From an uncultured Dysosmobacter sp. (lineage in GTDB: Bacteria; Bacillota; Clostridia; Oscillospirales; Oscillospiraceae), in the NCBI GenBank assembly GCA_947625655.1, contig CANQPD010000003.1:180259-244258 (forward strand): a stretch of DNA of 64,000 nucleotides, read 5' to 3'. A model generated the notes under the pieces. It was not told the DNA's origin. It was given only the letters and a program-made list of their open reading frames with translations, and did not search any database. The position numbers and the translations under genes are program-made. Within the stretch, counting starts at the first letter, position 1, and each line of letters begins with the position of its first letter. Of this stretch, positions 1 to 8,567 are shown piece after piece.

Positions 1-3000
1 AGCATCTCATCCAGCAGGTCGGAGGCGTCCTCGCTGCTGCGGATGGCGGCGATGCGGCGGTACAGATCCATCCGCTGCTCCGGCGCGGGGACATACCGTT
101 CCGGAATGTTGGCGTTTACCGTCAGGTCGGCGGAGCACTCCGTTTCGATCTTCTTCTCCTCGCCCCGCTCCTCCAGCACCGCCTCCTCCAGCAGCTTCAG
201 GTACAGGTCATAGCCCACGCTCATGAGGTAGCCGGACTGCTCCGGCCCCAGCAGGTTGCCGGCGCCCCGGATCTCCAGATCCCGCATGGCGATCTTGAAG
301 CCGGAGCCGAACTCCACATACTCCCGGATGGCGGAAAGGCGCTTGGCGGCGGTCTCCTGCAGGATCTTGCCCCGGCGGTAGGTGAGATAGGCATAGGCCC
401 GCCGGGCGCTGCGGCCGATGCGGCCCCGGATCTGATGGAGCTGGGCCAGGCCCATTTTGTCCGCGTCCTCAATGACCAGAGTGTTGACGTTGGGGATGTC
501 GATGCCGGTTTCGATGATGGTGGTGCAGACCAGGATGTCCGCCTCCCCGTCCACCATGGCCTGCATGACGCCGGACAGCTCCTGTTCGCTCATCTTTCCG
601 TGGCCTGTCACGATGCGGACCTCCGGCCCCAGCATCTTCTGGATGCGGGCGGCGGTGAGGTCGATGCTCTCCACCCGGTTGTGGAGGTAGTAGATCTGTC
701 CGCCCCGGCTGAGCTCCTTCCGCATGGCGTCCTCCAGTACGCCCCAGTCGTGCTCCAGCACGTAGGTCTGGACTGGCTGGCGGTCAGCAGGAGGCTCCTC
801 GATGGTGGACATGTCCCGCAGGCCGGAGAGGGCCATGTTCAGCGTCCGGGGGATGGGGGTGGCGGACAGGGTCAGCACGTCCACCTGGCGGCTCATCTCC
901 TTCAGCCGCTCCTTGTGGGTCACGCCGAAGCGCTGCTCCTCGTCGATGATGAGCAGCCCCAGGTCGTGGAACGCCACGCTCTTTTGCAGCAGCTTGTGGG
1001 TGCCAATCAGCAGATCCACACCGCCGGTGCGGGCAGCCTCCAAAATCCGCTTGGCGTCCTTGGCGGAGGTAAAGCGGGACAGCACCTCGATTTTCACCGG
1101 AAAGTCCTTGAACCGGCCGCAGGCCGTGGCGTAGTGCTGCTGGGCCAGCACGGTGGTGGGCACCAGGATGGCGGCCTGCTTGCCGTCCAGGATACATTTC
1201 ATCACGGCCCGGAGAGCCACTTCCGTCTTGCCGTAGCCCACGTCGCCGCACAGCAGCCGGTCCATGGGCCGGGGCTTCTCCATGTCCTGTTTGATCTCCG
1301 CGATGGCCCGCAGCTGGTCGTCGGTCTCGGCGTAGGGAAACGCCTCCTCAAACTCCCGCTGCCAGGGGGAGTCCGGGGAGAAGGCAAAGCCCGGGCGGCG
1401 CTGCCGCTCGGCGTAAAGGGCCGTCAGCCCCTTGGCCAGGTCCTTGGCGGCCTTTTTCGCCCGGGTCTTCTGCTTGGCCCACTCGGTGCCGCCCAGCTTG
1501 TTCAGCTTCGTCCGCTCCTGGTCCTCGCCTCCGCCGATGTACTTGCTCACCTGATCCAGCTGGGTGGCGGGGACATACAGGCAGTCGCCTCCGGCGTAGT
1601 CGATCTTGATGTAGTCCTTCTCCACGCCGTCCACGGGCATCCGCTGGATGCCCGCGAACCGGCCCACGCCGTGGTGGACGTGGACCACCAGGTCGCCGGG
1701 GGTCAAATCGGTATAGGACTGGATCTTCTGGCGGTTGGTCTCCTTTTTCGGCCTCGTCCGCTTCTGGGTGGAGGCCGTCAGCTGCCCCTCGGTCAGCACC
1801 GCCAGCTTCAGCGCCGGCCACTCGCAGCCCGCGGACAGGGCGCCGAGGGCGATGCGCACCTCCCCCGCTGCGGGCATGGCGGCGTTTTTCAGATCCAGTG
1901 TCGCGGGGATCCCCCGCTCCTCCAGCATGCGGTGGAGGTTTCCGGCCCGCGTCTCCCCGGCGCACAGCACCAGCACCGCGCTGCCGCTGCTGCGGTAGTG
2001 CTCCAGATCCGTCACCGCCGTCTCCAAACTGCCGCCGTAGGAGCTGAGCTGCCGGGCACTCATACTGAGCAGCCCTCTGGGCCGCAGGGGATGGCGGGAG
2101 GTGGGCAGGGAATCCGCCATAATGACAGGGAATTCCTCCAGGGCGGCGTACAGCTCCTCGGCGGAGAGCAGCAGCTTTGCGTAGTCCCCTGCCATGACCC
2201 CCGCTTCCAGCAAGGCCTCCACGTCCTGCTTGTTTTGCAGGAGAGTGCTCTTCACCCGCTCGTCCACCCGGCCGCTCTCGCAGAGGAACACCACCGCGTT
2301 GGCGGGCAGATAGTGGACGCCCGCCGTCACGTCCGGGTAAACGGCCGCCAGATACCGGTCCATGCCCCCCGGCTCCGCGCCGTTTTTCAGCCGCTCGCCG
2401 TCCTCCCGCAGGCGGGCCGCGGCGGCCTCCGTCTTCTGCTTTTTCTCCAGCTTCCCAGCCAGCTTCAAAAGGTTTTCACCCAGGCCCGCAAGCCCCCCCT
2501 CGGCGCTGCGGGACAGAACCTCGGCAGCGGGCAGCAGCAGGGCCGTATCCACATTGGCGGTCCGCCGCTGGGTCCCGGGGTCGAAAGTGCCCATGGAGTC
2601 GATCTCGTCGTCGAAGAATTCGCACCGCACCGGCTGGTCCATCAGAGGGGAGAACACGTCCAGGATGCCGCCCCGCAGGGCGAACTGGCCCACGCCCTCC
2701 ACCTGCTGGCACCGGGTGTACCCGGCGGAGAGCAGGCTGTCCGTCAGCTGCTTCAGATCCACCCGGCCGCCTGCCTCCAGGGTGACGGCCAGGCTTTTCA
2801 GCAGTGCCGGCGGCATCGTCCGGGCCAAAAGGGCATCGGCGGTGGCCACAACGGCCCGGGCCTCTCCCTGGGCCAGGGCGTACAGCGCCGCCAGGCGGCC
2901 CCGCTCCCACTCCCGGGAGCTGACCGCCCCGGGGCGGAGCTGCCACTCCCGGCTCAGCAGCGTCACCGGCTCCTTTCCCGTCAGCGTCCGCAGGTCTCCT

Positions 3001-3200
3001 GCCAGCTGGCGGACCTCCCGTTCGTCGCCGCAGACGAACACCGCCGGCCGGCCCGCCGCCGCGGCCACAGCCGCGCCCACGCAGGCCCGCTGCACCGGCT
3101 GAAGGCCGGTCACCGCCGCAGGGCAGCCCCCCTCCTCCACCCGGCGGACCAGCTCCGCCACCTCGGGGATCGTATTCAGTTGTTGGAGAAACTGTTCCAT
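1..3200 (-). CDS. mfd: Transcription-repair coupling factor Mfd (3' end beyond window)
   Basis: Mfd is an ATP-driven DNA translocase that removes RNA polymerase stalled at lesions and recruits UvrA. The visible 1066 codons start at ATG 3200 (MEQFLQQLNTIPE). An N-terminal UvrB-like region contains FALRGGILDVFSP. An RNA-polymerase-interacting domain lies near residues 500-545 (HVHHGVGRFAGIQ). The RecG-like motor follows with Walker A GDVGYGKTEVALRA near residue 650, DEEQRFG near 750 and SATPIPRTL. Family members are about 1150-1180 aa, so roughly the last 80-110 residues lie outside the window. It is the last gene of the NTase-like/prs/pth/mfd series, but about 830 bp of repeats separate it from pth, so it may have its own promoter. 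Confidence 0.96.
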   Translation of the reverse strand, partial: MEQFLQQLNTIPEVAELVRRVEEGGCPAAVTGLQPVQRACVGAAVAAAAGRPAVFVCGDEREVRQLAGDLRTLTGKEPVTLLSREWQLRPGAVSSREWERGRLAALYALAQGEARAVVATADALLARTMPPALLKSLAVTLEAGGRVDLKQLTDSLLSAGYTRCQQVEGVGQFALRGGILDVFSPLMDQPVRCEFFDDEIDSMGTFDPGTQRRTANVDTALLLPAAEVLSRSAEGGLAGLGENLLKLAGKLEKKQKTEAAAARLREDGERLKNGAEPGGMDRYLAAVYPDVTAGVHYLPANAVVFLCESGRVDERVKSTLLQNKQDVEALLEAGVMAGDYAKLLLSAEELYAALEEFPVIMADSLPTSRHPLRPRGLLSMSARQLSSYGGSLETAVTDLEHYRSSGSAVLVLCAGETRAGNLHRMLEERGIPATLDLKNAAMPAAGEVRIALGALSAGCEWPALKLAVLTEGQLTASTQKRTRPKKETNRQKIQSYTDLTPGDLVVHVHHGVGRFAGIQRMPVDGVEKDYIKIDYAGGDCLYVPATQLDQVSKYIGGGEDQERTKLNKLGGTEWAKQKTRAKKAAKDLAKGLTALYAERQRRPGFAFSPDSPWQREFEEAFPYAETDDQLRAIAEIKQDMEKPRPMDRLLCGDVGYGKTEVALRAVMKCILDGKQAAILVPTTVLAQQHYATACGRFKDFPVKIEVLSRFTSAKDAKRILEAARTGGVDLLIGTHKLLQKSVAFHDLGLLIIDEEQRFGVTHKERLKEMSRQVDVLTLSATPIPRTLNMALSGLRDMSTIEEPPADRQPVQTYVLEHDWGVLEDAMRKELSRGGQIYYLHNRVESIDLTAARIQKMLGPEVRIVTGHGKMSEQELSGVMQAMVDGEADILVCTTIIETGIDIPNVNTLVIEDADKMGLAQLHQIRGRIGRSARRAYAYLTYRRGKILQETAAKRLSAIREYVEFGSGFKIAMRDLEIRGAGNLLGPEQSGYLMSVGYDLYLKLLEEAVLEERGEEKKIETECSADLTVNANIPERYVPAPEQRMDLYRRIAAIRSSEDASDLLDEM

Positions 3201-3315
3201 ATCGCGTTCGTCCTTGTAAAATTTTGGAAGTCTCTGGTATTTGTGCCCCTTGGAACCGGGATGGTTATTCTTATGCCGCATTGTGGGGATTCTTTCATCT
3301 GCAGAGGAGGTTTAC

Positions 3316-3605
3316 GCCGCGGCGCGGCGTGAGGAATGCACCCCCCATTCTTTTTCGTCTTGCCGAAAAAGAATGCGCCGTGCACGGTGGAAGAAAAAGA
3401 CGCTTCTGTCCAAACTTGACCCAGCCGGGTCAAGTTTGGGGATGCGGCCCTCGTCACGCCGCATTTGGCAGAAACTTGCCAGGTTTGATCCGGCTGCGCT
3501 GGACGTTGGCAATGATCCAGCGCTTATGCCGCATTTGTCCCGTGGATGCAGACTTGAAGGTGCTCATCGCAAGGGCTCTTACTCCTGACCCCGCTGACGC
3601 TCCGT
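3316..3605 (+). repeat. Dispersed repeat family R1, copy A1
   Basis: This is one of four copies in the window; the others are at 3676-3985 (inverted), 39893-40205 and 59350-59685 (inverted). From its outer end it has a hairpin at 3346-3375 (CATTCTTTTTCG/CGAAAAAGAATG). Next come a conserved GTGCACGG block, a second hairpin at 3410-3439 (CCAAACTTGACCC/GGGTCAAGTTTGG), a TTTGGCAGAAACTTGCC block and an inner end near CCCCGCTGACGCT. No credible reading frame was found. The conserved blocks show that the four copies are homologous. It faces copy A2 across a spacer of about 70 bp. Confidence 0.85.
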
Positions 3606-3675
3606 GGGCGGACACCTCACATTGTGCGATATCGTCTTTCGTAGGGGCTGACCTCCGCAACAGCGCGAGATTACA

Positions 3676-3985
3676 GCCAGCGCAGCGTCAGCGGGGCTGT
3701 TGCTCCAGCCCTTCCGACAAGCACCTACAGGTCTGAACCCCACGCCCCAAATGCGGCATAAATGTTCCAAATCCCTCCAACGTCCAGCGCAGCCGGCTCA
3801 AACTCCACAAGTTTCTGTCAAACGTATCGCAACGGGGGCCGCATCCCCAAACTTGACCCGGCTGGGTCAAGTTTGGACAAAAGCGTTTTTTCTCTTGGAC
3901 CGTGCACGGCCCGTTCTCTTTTTGCCGCCGCAAAAAGAGAATGGGGGTGCAAATGCCCAACGCCGCGCTACGGCGTAAACTTCTC
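3676..3985 (-). repeat. Dispersed repeat family R1, copy A2 (inverted)
   Basis: This copy lies in the opposite orientation to A1, so the two form a large imperfect inverted pair between mfd and pth. Its hairpins are at 3847-3876 (CCAAACTTGACCC/GGGTCAAGTTTGG) and 3911-3944 (CCGTTCTCTTTTTG/CAAAAAGAGAATGG). The sequence is otherwise similar to A1 read on the other strand. Together A1 and A2 fill most of the 834-bp gap between the two genes, and I see no gene there. Confidence 0.85.
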
Positions 3986-4034
3986 CCCGCCCGCAGGGCG
4001 GATCACCCGCCCCCGCCGGGCAGGCGCTCCCCCG

Positions 4035-4622
4035 TCAGTTGAAATCGTTCATAGCCTTCTGGCAGCCCTTTTCAATGACGCACTCCGCCGCCTGGATGGC
4101 CCGCTCAAAGCTCTCCACCAGCACCTTCCGCTCCGCCTGGGAGGGCACGCCGATGACCCAGTCGATCATATCGCCGCCCTCGCCGGGGGCTCCGGTGCCG
4201 ATCTTGATGCGGGGAAAGTCCTGGGTGCCCAGGTGGGCGATGATGTTCTTGATGCCGTTGTGTCCGCCGGCGGAGCCGGTGGGGCGCACCCGCAGCTTGC
4301 CCACGGGCAGGGACACGTCGTCATAGATCACCAGCACATGGTCGGCGGGGATCTTGTAAAACTGCGCCGCCTCCCGCACGGCCTCGCCGGAGAGGTTCAT
4401 ATACGTCTGGGGCTTCATCACCAGGCACTTGCACCCGGCAAAGCGCATCACATTATAGGCGGACTTGAACTTCACTTTGTTCAGCTTCACGCCGGCCTTT
4501 TCCGCCAGCAGATCCACGGTGAGAAAGCCCATATTGTGCCGGGTATGCTCATACTTCTGGCCCGGATTCCCCAGGCCCACCACCAGCCAGTCCACGGCGG
4601 CGGACTTGCTTCCAAACTGCAT
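4035..4622 (-). CDS. pth: Peptidyl-tRNA hydrolase
   Basis: Pth cleaves the ester bond of peptidyl-tRNAs released prematurely from ribosomes and recycles the tRNA. The protein is 195 aa from ATG 4622, preceded by an AAAGGAG ribosome-binding site. Family residues are visible: the LGNPG loop, HTRHNMGF with the catalytic His, IYDDVSLPVGKLR and GGHNGIKNI. The length is normal for bacterial Pth. It sits between prs and mfd as in other Bacillota (pth is spoVC in Bacillus). An open frame continues upstream but has no family similarity there. Confidence 0.97.
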   Translation of the reverse strand: MQFGSKSAAVDWLVVGLGNPGQKYEHTRHNMGFLTVDLLAEKAGVKLNKVKFKSAYNVMRFAGCKCLVMKPQTYMNLSGEAVREAAQFYKIPADHVLVIYDDVSLPVGKLRVRPTGSAGGHNGIKNIIAHLGTQDFPRIKIGTGAPGEGGDMIDWVIGVPSQAERKVLVESFERAIQAAECVIEKGCQKAMNDFN

Positions 4623-4650
4623 AAGGAAACTCCTTTGGTCTTCAAAATTT

Positions 4651-4890
4651 GCGCAGGCAGTCCGCAAAGGCGGGAAAGCGTCGGCCCCTGGCCGCCGCTT
4701 TGGATTCCGGTTTTCCGGAATCCGTCGCCTGCGGGCGGGTTGATTAGACATGCAAGACAACCCTGACGGTTTGCCTCGCGCTAAGAGCCGCTTTTCAGGC
4801 GGTTGCGCTCGGCACGCTCTGCGGAGCAGTCTTGCATACATTCTTTCCCTCCGAAATAGGAAACGCAGGCAGTCCGCAAAGGCGGGAAAG
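4651..4890. repeat. Intergenic direct repeat enclosing an inverted repeat (prs-pth gap)
   Basis: A 27-bp block beginning CGCAGGCAGTCCGCAAAGGC occurs twice, at about 4652-4678 and 4864-4890. Between the copies lies a segment whose ends are the inverted repeat ATGCAAGAC (4750-4758) and GTCTTGCAT (4829-4837). A second small palindrome, GATTCCGG/CCGGAATC, is also present. This resembles a small non-autonomous insertion or a duplicated leader. No gene is visible in the 323-bp gap between prs and pth. Confidence 0.7.
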
Positions 4891-4945
4891 TTGCCTTCCC
4901 CGCCTTGTGCAGTGCATTGATGGTATGTTATGTGCGGCTGCGCCC

Positions 4946-5905
4946 TTAACGGAACAGCTTGGAGATGGAGACCTCCTGATAGACGCGCTCGATGGCCTCG
5001 CAGAACATGGGGGCCACGGGCAGGTACTTGATCTTGCTGCTGAGGGCGGGATCGATGGGGGGGATGGTGTCCAGTAGGGCCAGTTCCTGGATGGCGCTGT
5101 TGTTGACCCGCTCGATGGCGGGGCCGGACAGCACGCCGTGGGACGCGCAGGCGTGGACGCTCTTGGCGCCGCCCACCTCCATCAGCGCCTTGGCGGCGTT
5201 GCACAGGGAGCCGGCGGTATCCACCAGGTCGTCAAACAGGATGCAGTCCTTGCCGGTGACGTCGCCGATGACGTTCATGACCTCGCACTGGTTGGCCTTC
5301 TGGCGGCGCTTGTCCACGATGGCCAGCTGCATGTGCAGCTTCTGGGCAAAGGCCCGGGCCCGGGACACGGAACCCACATCGGGGGAGACCACCACCATCT
5401 CCTCGCAGCGGTTGCCGAACTTCTTGGCGTAATAGTCCACAAAGATGGGGTTGCCGGCCAGGTTGTCCACAGGGATGTCGAAGAAGCCCTGGATCTGGGC
5501 GGCGTGAAGGTCCATGGTCAGCACGCGGTCGGCGCCGGCGGTGGTGATCATGTTGGCCACCAGCTTGGCGGTGATGGGATCCCGGGCCTTGGCCTTGCGG
5601 TCCTGCCGCGCGTAGCCAAAATAGGGGATCACGGCGGTGATCCGTCCGGCGGAGGCGCGCTTCAGCGCGTCGATCATGATGAGCAGCTCCATCAGGTTGT
5701 TGTTCACCGGGTTGCAGGTGGACTGGACCACGAACACGTCGCTGCCGCGGACAGTCTCATACAGGGAGGAAAAGATCTCGCCGTCGGAGAAAGTCCCCAC
5801 CTCGGACTCGCCCAGTTTGGTCCCCATCAGCTGGCAGATCTCCTTGGCCAGCTTGGGATTGGAGTTGCCGCAAAATACCTTGATATCCTTACCGTGAGAA
5901 ATCAT
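4946..5905 (-). CDS. prs: Ribose-phosphate pyrophosphokinase (PRPP synthetase)
   Basis: Prs makes 5-phosphoribosyl diphosphate from ribose 5-phosphate and ATP for purine, pyrimidine, His, Trp and NAD synthesis. The protein is 319 aa, the usual class I length. Signatures include the N-terminal VFCGNSNPKLAKEIC, the DLHAAQIQGFFDIPVDNL region and the PRPP loop in CILFDDLVDTAGSLCNAA. The ATG at 5905 follows an AAGAGGG ribosome-binding site and a good promoter. The upstream gene ends only 57 bp before it, in the position glmU usually holds. Confidence 0.98.
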   Translation of the reverse strand: MISHGKDIKVFCGNSNPKLAKEICQLMGTKLGESEVGTFSDGEIFSSLYETVRGSDVFVVQSTCNPVNNNLMELLIMIDALKRASAGRITAVIPYFGYARQDRKAKARDPITAKLVANMITTAGADRVLTMDLHAAQIQGFFDIPVDNLAGNPIFVDYYAKKFGNRCEEMVVVSPDVGSVSRARAFAQKLHMQLAIVDKRRQKANQCEVMNVIGDVTGKDCILFDDLVDTAGSLCNAAKALMEVGGAKSVHACASHGVLSGPAIERVNNSAIQELALLDTIPPIDPALSSKIKYLPVAPMFCEAIERVYQEVSISKLFR

Positions 5906-5927
5906 TCCAAACGCCCTCTTTCTACAT

Positions 5928-5956
5928 TTTATATATTGTAATGTTTTCTATATCAA
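5928..5956 (-). promoter_or_regulatory. Sigma-A type promoter for prs
   Basis: On the minus strand TTGATA (5951-5956) is followed after 17 bp by TATAAA (5928-5933), 23 bp before the prs start. It lies between the NTase-like gene and prs, so prs can be expressed apart from that gene. Confidence 0.7.
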
Positions 5957-5962
5957 TCAAAC

Positions 5963-6466
5963 TCATCTGCCGTCAAACGGGGCTCTGCCGCCGAAGCGCT
6001 GCCGGTACAGCGGCTCCAGCTCCGCGATGGTATCCGGCCCGAACACGGGCAGCCAGCCGGGCACCAGTTCCGCGGCGGTGACCGCGTTGGTCATTTTTTC
6101 CCTCCAGACCGCCTGCAGCTCATAGCCCGGCGCGGCATAGGCAAAGCCGGGGCCCGCCTCCGCCATGGGCATCGCCGCCCGGCACAGCACCAGCACCGGA
6201 TCAGGCGTGTTCAAAAAAGCCATCAGGTCGCTCTGCTGCTCAGAGATCACCACATCCGCCTCCGCCGGGAAGCACCTGCGGGCCTCCTCCGCGAAGCGGG
6301 GACTGCAGACAACAAAAAACCGCTGCACGCCATCGGCCAGCAACTGACTGCTCATCCAAGACAAGATCGGGCAAGAGAGAACTGCTTCCAGCATCAGCGG
6401 TTTGGAGTGCGCGGGGATGGCGGAATCCTCCTCCATAAAGAAAACGGCGCTCTGCGGGCGGACCAT
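5963..6466 (-). CDS. Degenerate NTP-transferase-like protein in the glmU position
   Basis: This 167-aa protein aligns by eye with the N-terminal half of GlmU-type nucleotidyltransferases. The segment KPLMLEAVLSCPILSWMSS resembles the GlmU 'KpmL..vlgkPmL..vl' region. However, the usual nucleotide-binding LAAG.G.RM signature is missing: that stretch reads AVFFMEEDSAIPAHSK. There is also no left-handed beta-helix acetyltransferase domain. The ATG at 6466 is chosen because AGGAGGGG lies 6-7 bp upstream; an ATG at 6484 would overlap that site. In Bacillota glmU commonly precedes prs, so the context supports a decayed or repurposed GlmU. Its activity cannot be assigned. Confidence 0.55.
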   Translation of the reverse strand: MVRPQSAVFFMEEDSAIPAHSKPLMLEAVLSCPILSWMSSQLLADGVQRFFVVCSPRFAEEARRCFPAEADVVISEQQSDLMAFLNTPDPVLVLCRAAMPMAEAGPGFAYAAPGYELQAVWREKMTNAVTAAELVPGWLPVFGPDTIAELEPLYRQRFGGRAPFDGR

Positions 6467-6772
6467 GCTGCTCCCCTCCTTCATACAAACAATATATGCA
6501 GGCTTATTATATCAAATTTTTACCGAAAATCCAGTGTTTTTACCGAATTTGTCCGGGGAATTTCCCCGAAATCTTTATTGCTTTCCTGTCATTTTTTGTC
6601 GCAGCCAACGGAAATCGCCCAGCCGGCGGAGTTTTTTTCGGCATTTTGCAGAATTTCTTCCCGATTCCTTATGATTTTCTATGAAAAGCGAAATTTCTTC
6701 CTATAATATAGTTGAATTTGTGCAGGTAATGGATTACAATGTTACTTGTTCGCTTGAAACGGAGGGATTTCC
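6467..6772. other. Divergent intergenic region, A+T rich
   Basis: This 306-bp gap separates the minus-strand NTase-like/prs unit from plus-strand trmL. It is clearly more A+T rich than its neighbours. A TATAAT at 6702-6707 is a plausible -10 element for trmL, but no clear -35 box is visible. No open frame with a ribosome-binding site was found. Confidence 0.5.
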
Positions 6773-7267
6773 ATGCTGAATATCGTATTGGTGGAACCGG
6801 AGATCCCGCAGAACTGCGGCAACATCGCCCGCACCTGCGCCGCCACCGGCAGCCGCCTGCATCTGGTCCGCCCCCTGGGCTTCGACATCTCCGACCGGGC
6901 GGTGAAGCGGGCCGGGCTGGATTACTGGCATCTGGTGGAGGTCGCCGACTACGAAAACCTGGACGATCTGTTCCGCCGCCACCCCGAGGCCGCGGCGGAG
7001 GCGTGGCTCACCACCACCAAGGCCCCCCGCTCTTATCAGGAGGCCCGCTTCACACCAGACAGCTGGCTGTTCTTCGGCAAGGAGACCGCCGGCCTTCCCC
7101 TGGATTTCCGGGAGCGGTTCCGGGACCGCTGCATCCGGCTGCCCATGGTGTCCGAGGCCCGGAGCCTGAATCTCAGCAACACCGTGGCCGTCTGCGTCTA
7201 CGAGGCCCTGCGCCAGACCGGCTTTCCCGGCCTGCTGGCCGTCGGCGGGATGGCCGCGCGAAATTAG
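6773..7267 (+). CDS. trmL: tRNA (cytidine(34)-2'-O)-methyltransferase, SPOUT family
   Basis: TrmL methylates the 2'-hydroxyl of the wobble nucleotide in certain tRNA-Leu isoacceptors, using S-adenosylmethionine. The 164-aa length is typical of this minimal SPOUT enzyme. Family features are the start MLNIVLVEPEIPQNCGNIAR, the FGKETAGLP loop and the C-terminal knot motif LNLSNTVAVCVYEALRQ. An ACGGAGG ribosome-binding site precedes ATG 6773. It is co-directional with pgk. Confidence 0.95.
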   Translation: MLNIVLVEPEIPQNCGNIARTCAATGSRLHLVRPLGFDISDRAVKRAGLDYWHLVEVADYENLDDLFRRHPEAAAEAWLTTTKAPRSYQEARFTPDSWLFFGKETAGLPLDFRERFRDRCIRLPMVSEARSLNLSNTVAVCVYEALRQTGFPGLLAVGGMAARN

Positions 7268-7350
7268 GATTTAGGATTTAGGAATGAGGAATTGGCAAAC
7301 ATATAGACGAATCATAAATTCCTAATTACTCATTCCTAATTCCTAATTGA
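7262..7350. repeat. Short inverted array of TTAGGAAT-type repeats
   Basis: Immediately at the trmL stop, repeated TTAGGAT/TTAGGAAT units (7265-7288) are mirrored by TTCCTAAT units (7318-7349). The arms include TTAGGAATGAG (7278-7288) and CTCATTCCTAA (7329-7339). The transcript could fold into a long A+U-rich hairpin just before the pgk ribosome-binding site. It has no T-tract of the usual terminator form. A similar arrangement with a different unit occurs at 48377-48540. Confidence 0.7.
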
Positions 7351-7370
7351 ATAAAAATGGAGGAGTCCAC

Positions 7371-8564
7371 ATGAATTACAACAAGAAAACCGTGCGTGAC
7401 ATTGATGTCTCCGGCAAGAAGGTCCTGCTTCGCTGCGACTTCAACGTGCCCCAGGACAAGGAGACCGGCGAGATCACCAGCGACAAGCGCATTGTCGCCG
7501 CCCTGCCCACCATCCGGTATCTGCTGGAGCATAACGCCGCCGTTATCGCCTGCTCTCACCTGGGCAAGCCCAAGAACGGCCCCGATCCCAAGCTGAGCCT
7601 GGCCCCCGTGGCCAAGCGCCTGAGCGAGCTGCTGGGTCAGGAGGTCATCTTTGCCGCCGATGTGGTGGGCGAGGACGCCCGGGCCAAGGCCGCCGCCCTG
7701 CAGCCCGGCCAGATCCTGCTGCTGGAGAACACCCGCTTTGAAAAGGGCGAGACCAAGAACGACCCCGCCCTGGCCAAGGCCCTGGCCTCCATGGCCGAGG
7801 TCTATGTGTCCGACGCCTTCGGCGCCGTGCACCGCGCCCATGCCTCCACCGCCGGTGTGGCGGACTATCTGCCTGCCGTGTCCGGCTTCCTGATCCAGAA
7901 GGAGCTGGAATTCCTGGGCGGGGCCATCGCCAGCCCCAAGCGCCCCCTGGTGGCCATCCTGGGCGGGTCCAAGGTCTCCTCCAAGATCGGCGTCATCAAC
8001 AACCTGCTGGAGATCGCCGACACCATCATCATCGGCGGCGGCATGGCCTACACCTTCTCCGCCGCCCAGGGCGGCAAGGTGGGCAACAGCCTGCTGGAGG
8101 CCGACTGGATGGACTACTCCCGGGACATGATCGAAAAGGCCCGGGCCAAGGGCGTGAAGCTGCTGCTGCCGGTGGACACCGTCTGCGCCGACGCCTTCGC
8201 CCCCGACGCCCGCAGCCAGGTGGTCAAGGCCGGCGAGATCCCCGACGGCTGGGAGGGCCTGGACATCGGCCCCGAGACCGTAAAGCTGTACTGCGATGCC
8301 GTGGCCGACGCCGGCACCGTCATCTGGAACGGCCCCATGGGCGTGTTTGAGTTCCCCGCCTTCGCCAAGGGCACCGAGGCCGTGGCCGAGGCCCTGAGCA
8401 AGACTTCCGCCATCACCATCATCGGCGGCGGCGACAGCGCGGCGGCCGTGGAGCAGCTGGGCTACGCCGACAAGATGACCCATATCTCCACCGGCGGCGG
8501 CGCCTCTCTGGAATTCCTGGAGGGCAAGGAGCTGCCCGGCGTTGCCTGTTTGCTGGACGCTTAA
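7371..8564 (+). CDS. pgk: Phosphoglycerate kinase
   Basis: Pgk transfers phosphate between 1,3-bisphosphoglycerate and ADP in lower glycolysis. The protein is 397 aa, normal for the family. Signatures are [49 protein letters not shown] and [13 protein letters not shown]. The ATG at 7371 follows GGAGGAG; a longer frame upstream has no family residues. It heads the pgk-tpiA-gpmI block. The last 12 codons differ from the rest of the gene in using A/T at several third positions (GTT, TGT, TTG, GCT, TAA). A G+C-ending version of the same codons lies 176 bp downstream. Confidence 0.98.
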   Translation: MNYNKKTVRDIDVSGKKVLLRCDFNVPQDKETGEITSDKRIVAALPTIRYLLEHNAAVIACSHLGKPKNGPDPKLSLAPVAKRLSELLGQEVIFAADVVGEDARAKAAALQPGQILLLENTRFEKGETKNDPALAKALASMAEVYVSDAFGAVHRAHASTAGVADYLPAVSGFLIQKELEFLGGAIASPKRPLVAILGGSKVSSKIGVINNLLEIADTIIIGGGMAYTFSAAQGGKVGNSLLEADWMDYSRDMIEKARAKGVKLLLPVDTVCADAFAPDARSQVVKAGEIPDGWEGLDIGPETVKLYCDAVADAGTVIWNGPMGVFEFPAFAKGTEAVAEALSKTSAITIIGGGDSAAAVEQLGYADKMTHISTGGGASLEFLEGKELPGVACLLDA

Positions 8565-8567
8565 GCG

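Noticed and set aside
435-3332. Very long open frame on the plus strand across the mfd region
   Set aside because: It is antisense to mfd and open only because of high G+C codon bias; the product is low-complexity His/Gln/Gly/Val-rich sequence with no domain.
3316-3985. Small overlapping open frames in the R1 inverted pair
   Set aside because: Frames are not conserved between the four R1 copies and have no ribosome-binding sites; conservation is in the stem structure.
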